In this document: positions 12,634 through 25,000 of the stretch, one piece after another
Position numbering within the stretch: position 1 is the stretch's first letter
How the letters are laid out: the number at the start of each line of letters is the position of its first letter
Source: Ascidia mentula
Taxonomy: Eukaryota > Chordata > Ascidiacea > Phlebobranchia > Ascidiidae
Assembly (NCBI GenBank): GCA_947561715.1
Contig: OX387199.1
Span: forward strand, 11,723,001 to 11,787,000
Direction of reading: 5' to 3'
DNA length: 64,000 bases
Notes under the pieces: generated by a model
What the model was told of the DNA's origin: nothing
What the model saw: the letters and a program-made list of their open reading frames with translations, nothing else
Databases searched by the model: none
Made by a program: the position numbers and the translations under genes

Positions 12634-13476
12634 TTAACAATCACATGGAGGTTTGTGGTTGTTAGGACAGATGGCAATTAAATGTTCAACTGATTCACAG
12701 CAATAACAACGTTTTGGTAAGGGCGGACACTTGCACTCTTTTGCATGATGACCAACTTCATTACAGTTGAAACACCTGTAGACAGAAATTACTTTACTTT
12801 TTTAATTCATGTCAATTGCAATAAATGCACTTTACCTGTCAGGTCTTCGCTTTCGTCCCGTGCACGTCACACCCTTCCTTCGCTTCGACCGTCGCTTTAT
12901 TCCAATGCAGTCTTCCCCATTGGGCCCACACACCAACGACGCCTCCCAACCGAGAGGGCTTTGTTTATACTCAATTTTTACCCTTTCACCTTCATATAAA
13001 CTACGATGCCTCGGCATTTGAATGACAGACTGCAAAAAACACAACGCTGAAAAGTTCTTATGAACGCAGATGATTGCAGTTATTTACCTGATGAACAAAA
13101 ACATCTCGTTGTTCGTTTCCTTGCTCGTGATGACAGGTATCAATCGTAACGAAGCCAAACCCTTTGTCAAACCATTTACAGTTCCCTTTACAAATTTAGG
13201 ACCATATGTCATTGCAAATCAAGACCAAAATACTTGCTTAAAACATTTACCAAGACCACTAAAATGTTTCTGGTTGTGTGTTACATCATCTTGATCTTCG
13301 AGCGGAGATTTTGCGGCACAGGAAGAACTTTGCCCGGGGTCTATTTTCTTCTCTAACAAAGCAAAAATGTGGAATAGGTTAAATGGTCAGAGCCGAGTTA
13401 ATACTATCCCAAATTGGCTGTATGCTATAATATTTTCGGAATTTTAAGAAGGTAATGTACCATCATCGTCTGACAT
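12634..13476 (-). CDS. LIN28: LIN28 RNA-binding protein, complete, five exons
   Basis: LIN28 binds the terminal loop of let-7 precursors, blocks their maturation and recruits a uridylyltransferase, and it binds many mRNAs; it controls developmental timing and pluripotency. Exons (minus): 13461-13476, 13251-13352, 13088-13185, 12836-13029, 12634-12775; these give 183 aa with matching phases. The cold-shock domain begins at GNCKWFDKGFGFV (RNP1) and DVFVHQ (RNP2), about residues 40-110, followed by an Arg/Lys-rich linker. Two CX2CX4HX4C knuckles have ligands C138, C141, H146, C151 and C160, C163, H168, C173, with the typical KECKCPPLPKRC spacer. The first exon codes only MSDDD plus one base. No alanine-rich N-terminus is present. 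Knuckle spacing and the DVFVHQ motif separate it from Y-box proteins, so confidence is high. Confidence 0.96.
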
Positions 13477-15657
13477 TGTTGATTCAGCTATGTCATCGTC
13501 TTTTCTCAAACGATGAAATTTCCTCCTACAAATGAACAATTCAAAATTATATTACGCCGATATTTATTTTTTAGGAATTTACACGCCACGTTGTTTTTGA
13601 ATGCCAAGCTGTTGATTAAATTTCTGCAAAAAACGTATTCTTACCTTTTTATGCGAACATCCCACACCAAAGCATCAAACAATAGCCTATCTTCTGGTTT
13701 TCTTCTACAGTTAAAAGTCGTGTTACCAATACATTGCAAAAGTGCAAACAATTGTTTAATTTGGTCTAACGTTAATGTTTAAAAAACAATAAAATAGGTG
13801 GATGACTATTCAAATTTTGGAATGGTACGTTTTATCAGAGCTTGTTTGACGATGTAGAGTCTTCATTTTATTGCCACCAGGGCTTGATTGACCACCAAGC
13901 AAAGCAAACACGTAAAGAGATTCATTGTTCATGTGGTGATATACAGTTTATTTGTTTGTTATGTTTTGATTTGCACATATATGGGGCATCGAAGCCAAAG
14001 GCGATTATGACATTCAAGAAATAAAAAGGATTTGGGAGATGGATCCGATACGAAGAGGGGTAGATCTAGCATTATGACGTTACTTGGCAAATAAAATCAC
14101 TTTTCTGCGGCTCCGTAAATAAATAAAGGACAAGAAAATCAAATGGAAAATGCTACTACACCGGGTCACAAAGTTTTTTCCAAACTTCATCCACGTAAAA
14201 GTCTGTGTAAAAGAGAAATCTGTGTGATTTTAATGATTAGGTGTAACAGGGCCACCACCTGTTATTTTTGTTTATAAATTTAACTTAAAATACTACACAA
14301 AATCGTAGCGTTAATATCTGCACAAATTTCCATGTTAGGCCGGGTCCACACTCTCGCTTTGCGCCGTGGATTCTTTGTTTTCTCTTTTACACAGACTTAT
14401 ACGTGGATCAAGTTTGGAAAAAACTTTGTGACCCGGTGTGAAAGTATCTTCCCAAGCACATAGGTATAAAATAAAGAAGCACTATGAGGCGTTTTACTAC
14501 CGGTGCAACATACATATATTGTTGCGTCTTGATGCGTTACATGGGTTCAAGTAAATATTTTTATAGATTTCACCACAATGAACTCACGGTTGTTTATTCG
14601 GAACAAACAAACTGCTGTCCACTTACGAACGAAAAAAGTATTTTGGTGGTGTGCAAAAGTAATGCAGGTTAACAAATAATTGTTTTAATGTTTGCTCTGC
14701 CTCTCGAGACCAGAAACTACTTCCAATAATATAACGGTCACAACACTGCTTGAAAACCTCAGTTTAACCCTTGCCTCGGTTTAAAAAGCTACAATTGTCA
14801 GACAAATGTGTGACATAATCATTGTACCAGGCTAACCCACACGGTCCCTAAAAACAATCACACACAAGTGTTTTTTTTACGAATTCAAACAATTGCCTCC
14901 AGTCTTACTGCGAACAATCAAGATGGAAAACTTTTGACTGACCTCAAGCCATATGTATAACACTGTTTTCAACCTAAGTGAACAGTGTTTTGTAAAAATT
15001 TTCCTACAGTAAAAGTCCTAGCGAATTGGGTTTCCCTATGCGACTGCAGTGCTAATATGTCGAGCAGGATCAAGCATCGACTTAAACTAAATAAATTGAT
15101 TAATAATGTTTATCAATACTTCACTTACCAGCAAAAACCAACTAAGTAGCGAAACTCGGTGAACCTTACTGTAGTGACCGTCAGCTGGCAAACAAAATCG
15201 CCGCCCCGTTCTGTCCGCGACCTACTTTCTGCCTTTCTCTTTTTTTGCTTCCAGCTAAGAACATTCCCAATGGCTGGCCCTGCACCCAACGGCTGTAACT
15301 TAGTAATTCAGTGTTTCTGTTTTATGATTACTGGACAATTTTACAATAAGTTGTTTTGTTCGCTAATACAATTATTGAAAATTGAGTTTAGGCAAACAGA
15401 GATGGTATTACTAACTATAACAGTTTACAAAACAATGTTGTATTGAAATATTGCGAATAGAAAAATATGACAAACAAATACAAAGTAAGATCACTTGGGA
15501 ATTGAAAAACAAATGATTACAAACAGACAGTTACATGTTGGTAAAATCTAATAGAAAACTACAAGCACCTGCTGCTGGAAATGTGTTAGTTTTATATCCA
15601 GCATCTATAATCACAATTTACAAGTGTGTTGGCATCCAGTAATAAAGTGCAACTGAC
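13477..15657. other. LIN28 5' leader and LIN28-afadin intergenic stretch
   Basis: This contains the LIN28 leader (with a two-codon upstream ORF, ATG ACA TAG, at 13496-13488 on the minus strand), a MITE at 14158-14438, AT-rich sequence without recognised genes, and the afadin 3' UTR. Both neighbours are on the minus strand, so the LIN28 promoter should lie here; I see no convincing TATA box or CpG-rich block. Open frames at 13513, 13842, 14484 and 15159 have no supporting features. Confidence 0.5.
14158..14438. mobile_element. Young-looking MITE with about 61-bp terminal inverted repeats
   Basis: The left arm starts ACACCGGGTCACAAAG and runs to about 14218. The right arm is its reverse complement over about 61 bp with only two visible mismatches. 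The total is 281 bp with no coding capacity. The interior holds a second motif (GGCCGGGTCCACACT at about 14339) resembling another element end, so it may be composite. The high arm identity suggests recent insertion. Confidence 0.8.
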
Positions 15658-18600
15658 TTAAGTCGTATCACCAAGTTTTTTCTCTATTTGAAGTAGAGTC
15701 TTGGAAGATTTTGGTTTACTGATGGGACTGCTTCCCCCTCTTTGAAACAAACGTTGTCTATCTCTAAAAGTTAAAGTTGAGGGATCTGTTTCCTTCCTTC
15801 TGTTTTGCGCATTTCTGTTCACAAAATATTTCATTACAGTCCCTGACGCATGTCATAGTATATACCTGTTTTTTGTTTCCTGTTTTTTGTGGTATGGGTC
15901 ATTATATATCTCTTGTGAACCAATGACGCCTGAAGCTGAAGAAACTAAATAACCAGTTTGCTCATGAGAACCATTGGTTTGATTATCCTAGCAAAATAAA
16001 AAGTTGTTTTGAGAATGACTTATTTTGGTTCTTTAAGTGAGCACTTAAACATTACATGATCATTTGCCTGGTCAATCATGGAAGACAAGAAATATCCATC
16101 AGATACAGGTCGTGGATATTTACCCATTGGTCTTCGCTGTTCAAATGACCTGTTGAAACAAGACATCCTGAGGTTTTTAAAAAACTTTCATTGAGATGAA
16201 TCTTTTACCGAAGTTTGCTATTTCTCATTCTCTGAGTAGTGTTTAATTCTTTAGGTGATGCAATTCGGTCACCATGAGAAGATTTGCTTGTTGAGTAGGA
16301 ACGTTTTTCTCTGGTCAATGGTTCACCTTTTGCCACAATTGAATGAAATTTAGGCTTTCCGTTAGATGCAGAAATTTCCTAAAAGTTATCAATTTATTAT
16401 TGAAGGTTTTTTTTTTGAAACACAACCTACAATAAGCCTACCTTTTCTTAATCACAAACATATGTTCTAAATTTCCAACCCATTCAAGGCAAAGCACTTT
16501 TTAGCATTTTTCCCCAACACAAATTTTAACAATAAAATCCAGGACAAAACATGTAACATCCTAATGTATGGTAACCCGACATTATAGTGCAACATGAAAG
16601 CACAGTTTGAATAAAAATACCCAAACTTTCAAGGTGTCTGCGAGATTGATTTTTAAGGTTTAACAAAATTTAAAACAGTGAAGGGATTGGTATTGCCTGA
16701 TAACCTGGTAGAGATTGGCTTTGGCTTAAGGCTAGGAAAAGGTACCTACCACCATTGTAAGTAGTTGTATTATCATAGTTGTTATAACTCAAGTTTTGGG
16801 ACAATACATCCTACTAATTGACATACTGTGGTTGTTTTTTTTAAACAAAATAGGGAAATAATGTCCATAAAAAATAGAAGAAATAGCTGCTGAAAAATGT
16901 ATGAATTACTAATTATTCTAACCGTGGAAGAAACTGATGGTGACAAAGAATGAGAGCCATCAACCTTTTCTTGTTGAAGCCTAAAACAAACAACAGATAA
17001 ACATACAAGCAAAGTAGGTATCATACACTCTTATATTGAGGCAGAATTGTGTAACATAAGCAAGCACTAACATAATAATTAAATATCAAACAAGCCACAA
17101 GATATAATTAAGATTTAAAAATACATATTCACCTTGAGACTGGGAATTTGTCAGTCACCAGTTTGGTGTTGTTCTAAAAAAATACACTATTACATCTTAG
17201 CTGCACTTGAAACTTGCTCAATGAAAAATACCTTAATTTTGTTCGAGGCAGTATGATGTTTTTCCCCGTCACCAAGAGCTTGGTCATCCTGTTGAAGGAA
17301 GCGGTCCTTGTCAGGACGATCTGGTATATCGTTAAAATCCTAAACAGTATAACACACCACAGTAACAAAATGATTTTTACACAAAACAGAAAAATATATA
17401 TAGCATTAATAAAATTTTTTTTTTTAATGAGCTGCAGACAGGGCAACTATTTTAACCTATTAGGTTTCATCAGTGTAACTTTGGTACAGTCTTGCTTGGC
17501 TATTTAGTTCAAGATCATTGTAAGTCGCCATAGACGCACCGGTGAGAAAAGTACCCCTTTCTTCAGCTCACTAAAAACATTACTGGCTCTATTGCTCATA
17601 CAACAACAAATATAAATATTATTTCAAGTACTGTTTTAACAATTATATCAAAATATGTCTCAGAAGAAGCAAAAATTTAGGAATTATATTGTTCATACTT
17701 CAACAATAATATCTTCGTCACAAAACTTCATTTTTTCCTTTTGTATTTTAGAATGAAACTCTTTTTCCTGAACGAGGGTTTCGAGTCTATTAATGTAGAA
17801 AGGTTTATATTTTTAAACTAAATTGATTTTGTGACACAGCACTTTTTTTATTTTTATCTCTTTTTGTGAATTCTCCACATGATATCAAACAAGGAAAATA
17901 TACTTTGGCATTTAAGGTATACCTGTCTCTTTCAAATGATGTCAGTAGTTCAAGTCGGTCCGTCAGTTGTTGTATTTCTTCATCCCTTAGAGAATTTAAT
18001 TCATCTTGAACAGTTTTTTCTTGCCTTTCCCTTTCCATTCGATCCTGTGCAGTTGTTGATTTAAAATGGCGAGGCAATGTTGAAAATTTCTTTGATTCGT
18101 TTTTCTGCACATTCTGCATTAAAACATAATTGCTGGATCTCTTGGTACACAATCACAAAATCCATGGATCATAGAATTTGTCAAACAATGCCTTACCATT
18201 GATTTTTTTATTCGCAAATCTTTTTTTGATTGCTTTTGATTGAGATCCAAGTGTTCAGACTTCTTTTTTAATAAAGGTTGTTTTTCCAGATTGTTTTCTG
18301 ATTGGAGTTCATTTGTTTGCTTAGACTCGTTTTGAGGTAGTATAATGAGAGAGCTGTAGTTTGGGTTATCCAGAGATACACAAACAACATCTGCTGAAGT
18401 ACTCTGTCTGTTTATTCCTGATGAGCTAAAAGTAAAAATATTTTTGCTGCTTTTCATGCATCTGGCTTGAGTTATTTCTATAAAGTTTATGATCTTGCAA
18501 AATACATAATGTGTGTAGTGGCTAACCTGTCTGGCATATTAACAAAACAACATTTTACCAATTGTTTACAATAGGGTTACTAGTTCTATTGTATCTGTTA

Positions 18601-19055
18601 TTCTTAAAATTTGAAATACAAAAGTGTTATTGATCAACTTTTTTGAATTTTTACATGAAAAACAAATTAAAAAAAGACAACTATGACAACAAAAATTATC
18701 TAACAACAGCATAAAAAAAGAATTCATGAAAAACTGTCATGTGTAGAACATCACCAAATTTTGGGTAGCCTAATAAAACACTTCAATATATTTTTTTCTT
18801 TATCAACATTTTCATGATGATATTATCTTTTACATTCTATAATAGCTACTACTCTATTTTTACCTTAACTTTTCCTTTTTTGTAATTTCTTTAAATTCCA
18901 TGCTTTGACCACCCTGAAATGTTTTGCCATTTGTTGTTTGTAATATTACATGTATGCTGGAAAATTAATATTTATAAAAATAAAATTCATTCTTACTTTA
19001 TGGGTACTTGACACTTGTTTCGGGGATCCTGTTTTATTTTCCATTGTGGTTTCAT
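15658..19055 (-). other. AFDN: Afadin exons 25-36: charged C-terminal tail
   Basis: Exons 18997-19055, 18864-18913, 18197-18425, 17923-18113, 17699-17786, 17232-17339, 17133-17173, 16923-16980, 16209-16378, 16056-16149, 15866-15987, 15658-15814. Exons 28-29 encode a charged, probably coiled-coil stretch (RMERERQEKTVQDELNSL...IQQLTDRLELL) corresponding to the alpha-catenin/actin-binding tail. The vertebrate polyproline and E/R-rich repeats are missing or reduced. The last exon holds the conserved TFRDRQRLF motif and a final TLLQIEKKL helix. Confidence 0.9.
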
Positions 19056-22000
19056 CTAAAATTTACAACAGCCAATTATTTCTTCCGAATGGTGCCTTAA
19101 AAGGGTGAGAAAACAAAGCTTTTTCCTACATGTTAATATATATGGCAAGTAAGAAAACAATTAATATTTAAATAGTGCATACAGCAGGGGTCAGCAACCA
19201 AAATCATCTGGCCCACAGCCTTTTTGCAAAGAGTAACAGATGATAAACGTCAATCTATATGCTTTTTTATTAAAACAGAAATATAAAATTTGTCTACAGT
19301 TTCTGTCTAAAAAGAATGACATTAAAAAAACACAACAAAGCTCAAAAGTGAGCCCTGAAGCTTACTTGACAGACTTATAAAGTAAAAAGAGGCCATGAGA
19401 AAAATGTTATTGTAGTCTCTGACAGAGAGGAAACTAACAGAAAAAACTGAACTCAAGGTGTTAGTGGCCAAGTAGAAGAAAGGAAGAGCAGTAAGGAAGT
19501 CATGATGGCAAGTGAGTTGCAGAACTCAATGTTAAGCTTTGTTTTTTTTCTATTTCATTCTTTTTAGACAGAAACTGTAGACAAATTTTGGTGAAATTTA
19601 TATTTCTGCTTTCATAAAAGATGATATATACTGACACTAATCGTCTGATATATGGCGGAGTCTGGCTTAAGCCCATGGCTGTAGAAAAGGTTGCCGGTCC
19701 CTGGCACATACAATAAAAGCTTTCTTTAATGTTTCATATTTTTAACACATTGCACATCAGCACAAATTTCTAACCCCTGTGTAAGTTTTCCAATAAAGAG
19801 TTATTCTTCTGATTGTTTTGAGGCACTAGTTCAGTATGGTTTTCATCGAAAGCAGGCTGTGAATGGTTTTTGGGCAATGGGTGATTTAGAATCATGGCCA
19901 ATCCATGATAAATAGCACCTTGCTTTGCAACCTCCAAAACTGCAGTTGGGCCAGTCTTGGTCATGAGATTTGCCGCCCTAAACATTTAAATAAGATTTAT
20001 AACAACCTTTTTGTGAATTTTTTGGAAACTAAATAGAGCAAATGAAAAAGGTTAAGGACAGAAAAGATAAAAAAATAAAAGCATCGTTTATCTATAAGAT
20101 ATTATAGTGACATAATCATTTTGATACAAACACTTAAAATACTGTATGTAATTAAATTGGAACACCAGGACCTACTCTACATTGTTAGCTTTTATAATAT
20201 TCCTGTTATTTATCAACTGCATTGATCATGCAACACAAACTTTCTACAAAACACATCTTGACATGCAGTCAGTGCAACTGTTTCGACCTATCAGGTGTCA
20301 TTAGTGCATGTAAACGATTGAAATAATTGCCATGTCATAAGTCATTTACTAGTATTGGCTCTAATGATTCTAAATAATATTATGGCCACAATAAAACATG
20401 ATATTTGTTGCCTCAAAGGAGTACTAGTGATACTGAAGCTTTGATTTAGCAAATTTCAGCAGTTTTGACGAAGATTCAGTTTAGGCCGAATAATTTATTT
20501 TTATTTGGCCCAAACCAAACTGATGGTATCCAGGACCAGCGATGGCCAAGACAACCTTAAAACCTTAAAGAACTAAGATAATACACAACTATCCTATTGT
20601 TTGGCTGTCTGCAAAATTTTTATATCATAAGCATAACGAACAGGTTTGCATGACGTCACATGATTCGGTTGATTTGGCCGAATTAACTGCCAAATATTCA
20701 GTTTTGGTCTGAACCTAATTCAGACGATTTGGTATAACAATATGCAAAACAACATTCTGTCAAACATTAGTTGTTTAAACATTGAGACCACTTGAAAAAG
20801 ATTGACATGGAGAAAAACAACCAAGCAAGCAGAGCACATTTACCAACATACCTTTCCTGGTCAACCCCAACTAACGAATGTCCATCTACACTTATTAGTT
20901 GATCACCAGCCTGTATTCTTCCATCCTGTGACAATTTTCAACTTACTTAACGATTTAAAGAACATTTTTCAACATCCTTTTGAATTATTTAAAACAAGTT
21001 GAAAATAGGGACATGTATAATTTGTCTCAAGCACAGGTGCCTAGTTTTCAGGGTTGGCAGTAATATTGTGACATCATCAGAATTTTAGTGCATGTGACAT
21101 ATTAAGACATCCAATAACAAAGTTTGACCAACTGTAAATATTAGGTATTTGGATAAAGGATAGAAAAAATCCAGGTTTCGGGTTGCGTTTTTGAATGATA
21201 GTTCTTACCAAATCTGCTGCACCTCCCTTGACAACAGAACGGATGTAAATTCCCATTACTGCACTGTCCACTCCCTGGCATATTTTGCAAGATATAATTT
21301 ATAAATTTAACACAAATGTGGAACTTACCCTTGCAGCAACAATGCTCAAACCCATTCCTCCATTTTTCTTGTTAATTGGAACCCTGATCACATCTGTATT
21401 GTGGCTACTATTCACATTTGAGTCATTTTTATGCATTGAAATCCTCTGTAATAGTAGATGTTAAGTACGAAAACTTGACTACTTTTTGATTTTGCAAATT
21501 TACCTTCATTTCATGTGATGAAAAAAATGTGGTCCACAATCCATTTGAATTTGTTTCAACAACGTAAGAACATAACCCTGGCAGGAAAATTGTTTTGGTT
21601 CAAATAAAAAGATTACAGAGCAGGAACAACTAAATTAGGTTAAGGTAATAATTCATGCCATAAATATACATAATATGAGAAATTGGGATATTTCATAAGT
21701 ATAAATGTAGGTAACTTTTTATGATGTAACTAAATTATATTAATGTTTCTCAGCTAGTTTTCTTTCCAATTTGCCTGGTACTCAATTTTAGTCTTTATGG
21801 TGTCAAGCTTAATTTTTGCTTTAACAAACAAAATCTAGTTTACAGCATGGTAAAAATTGTAACACCTTTTTGTGATAAGCTATCCATAAAATCAATTAGT
21901 CCAGAAGGGGCACCATGCACAACATCACATGAATAACCATCTTCAGGTAGTAAGAAAGGCAGCTGCAAGTCAGGATCTTCCATTAACTGAATACTTCGGC

Positions 22001-25000
22001 CATCAGAACGTGTTAGCTGTGTGAAGTTTAGTATCTTATAAAGTGCATCTAAAGCAGGGGTACCCAACCTGTGGCATTGTTGCATTACACAGTTACTATT
22101 GGTGCACCACACACCAGAGATAATAAAAAACAAATTCAGGTCAATCATAAAAGTGTTTTTTTTTTAAATTAAATTTTAAAAAGAAAAAAAAATAATGCAT
22201 GAAAGCAAAAGTGAGCAACTGACCTCATCAGCAGAACTTTCAGCGACAGTAACAACTTTTTCAATCATTTCAAGTGAAATAACACTTTCTTGCTCTTCAG
22301 CAGAATAATTCATTAAAAGGGCTCGAAGTTGAAGAGAATTAAGCTTAAAACATGTTCCACTTATAGCTGCAATGTCATCACTTGAATATTTCGGTGCTTG
22401 AAGTAGATGTGTTGCTTGTGTAATTCTGGCAAGGTGGCAATCAGCTGCTAATTCCAAACCCTTAAAATTGGTGAATTTAAACTACTTTATTTTATCATTG
22501 ATGCAAAAGGCAAACCCAACTGATATGATTTGCAAGGGAAACTATTACTGTAACCACTTTCTTCAAAATATATAATATTGGCTTACAATTTTATGGGCGA
22601 TTTTTCTACTGTTTTAGCTTCAAGCAATACCTGCTTTTCTGCCCAAGCCTCAATGATTGCCAGACGCGCACGAATGCAAATTCCCCATTTCTTTGAACAC
22701 AGGACCTTAGATTCAACCTCATTTGAGACCAGTTTATTAAATAACCACATGTTAATGAAGTGAAAAAGTTGTGAAAACAATTGAATGGTCAGAGCAGCAT
22801 TTACTCTGCATTTGCGCAAAAGTGACATTGCTGATGACAGCATTCGCAGAATATCATCTGAAAAGAGTTTCACAACTTAATGCCCACAATTCATGATTAA
22901 TCTATATCTAAAATATTGAGCATACACATAGTAGGCCCATCTGCATGATCCCTTTGTTGCTTTAAATCAACATCTACTATTCCTCCAGGTAAATCTCCAT
23001 CAGATTGTGATAAGAAAGCTGACATAAGGGCAAACAGATTTCTTTGCATGCATTGCACAATATGCCTGGTAAAGTTCAAAATGGTCAATAAATAGCACAC
23101 AACAAAACCAAACAAAACCTGAAAGAGAGTTGGACAATTTTGGCTAGTTCATCTTGTGCTCTATTGGTGGACATACACAGATCCATATCTTGTCGAATAA
23201 AGTTTAACATTTCTGATACATTTGCCATCCAAAAAGCAAGCTCTGTTACTGATGAGGTACATTCCTTTAAATAACAGAGCAGTTCACATTTTTATATTAT
23301 TACAAGACTGTTTTTGTTTATTTGACTAATATTTATAATACAAAAATTGGAATTAGAATAAATTAACACAACTATAGTTGTGCAATTGGGATACAATACA
23401 CCAACTTCATAGAAAAGAAAAATTTGTTTATTTTGTGCCTTGATTTCAATTGATTGTATATAGTTTCTATAAACCAGTAAATCCATCTGAACACAACCTA
23501 ATATTAAACAAAATAGAAGATGTTAAAAAACAAAGCTTTTTAAATGATAAATGATATTATGCCACAAAGTGAACACTACATACTAAATATTTTGCATATA
23601 ATTACTGCACCAAAATACCTGAATTATTATGTTGATTTTGTGTGCTACTGAATTTAGATACATATAGGTTTGATCAGGAAAATTTCTTTGAATCCACCGT
23701 GTGGCAAGATACACGACATATGCAGTTGATAACTTAAAATGCAGATTGTGTCCATTTGTTTCCAGCACAGTGGTAAAAAAATTTTCCATTGCTTAACACA
23801 TATTGGTGAAAACAATAAATAACAACTTGCAAACTCAACACACTTACTACTTCCTTGCAATAGTAAAGAAATAGGCAATTGTCTGTCCTGCAATGTACCA
23901 CTGGATATCCTATTTGTGTTGATAGATTGCATATTCACTTTGTGGGTTGATATAACATCATTAGAAGTCAAGCGTCTTCCCGGATTCTGTGCAATTTATA
24001 GCACCATTTGACATATTATTGACATAGGTGTTGGTAACATCACAATTTAAAAGAAACAATATCCTTACAGCATGATTCAAAGACGAATTATTTTCAACTT
24101 CTAAATTATGATATATTTTTTTTGAAACTGGTGATACCGGGTTGCAGCGATGACCTTCAACAACTGGATGGTGCATTTCTACAACAAAATAATTGGTACA
24201 GTCTAGGCTTACTTATTGGCAATAAAAATAAGCAAGAAAACATCAAAATTATTAGTTTATGTCTGATGGTTATACATTTAAAACCATTTTATCTGTTTGT
24301 ATGTTGACTTATTGGTTGAAGTAATTCAAGCTTGGCACAAGACGTAATTATTCCAGGCATGTTGATTTACCAGTTTGTACTCCAATACTTTGCTGTTGTG
24401 TTGTGTCACAGAGAAACATCAAACATTGTATTTATGGAATCATATATTACGTCAGAATTTAAGGATTTATATGAATTAAGCCATATTAGTTTTTATGTAA
24501 TGCGTGTTGCAATGCAGTTTATTTAAGTATTACAAAAGTCACATTTTGGTGTGCGTATATATGTTATTATGCGAAGATACTAACACTAATACATTAACCG
24601 GCACATGGCCTTCAAAAGGTGGCAAACCCCTGGGAAAGTCAGAATAAATGTGGCACTAAGTCCCTTTACATACCGCTGGTGGTATGCATACCATAGACTA
24701 AGAACCATTAGTCTAAAGAAAAGACAGTATATCAACTTTTATCTTTATGGGGCATTTCTTCAAGCACTAAAATTAGAAAGAAACATTACGAAGAAATTCA
24801 AAAAATTGTTCTGCTTGTTTTTTTATTTCATTTGTTTGATTTAAATATAATAATGACAGGCCAGTGGAAATAAATTTCCGACCACTTGATTGATTCAAAA
24901 ATCGACATTCAAATTTGCGCAAAAATGCTGCAAAATGTGCAACACTACCGGATAGTGGAATTGTGTAAAATGGTGCAAAACCTATCATTGCATATTTTAC

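Noticed and set aside
12832-13044. Alternative LIN28 start at a TTG upstream of exon 4
   Set aside because: The sequence before SVIQMP is an intron end (TTTTTTGCAG); the true start lies in the exon at 13476.
23292-23486. Possible extra afadin exon (MDLLVYRNY...)
   Set aside because: Exons 14 and 15 already join in phase and match the human sequence without it; the stretch has no similarity to afadin.
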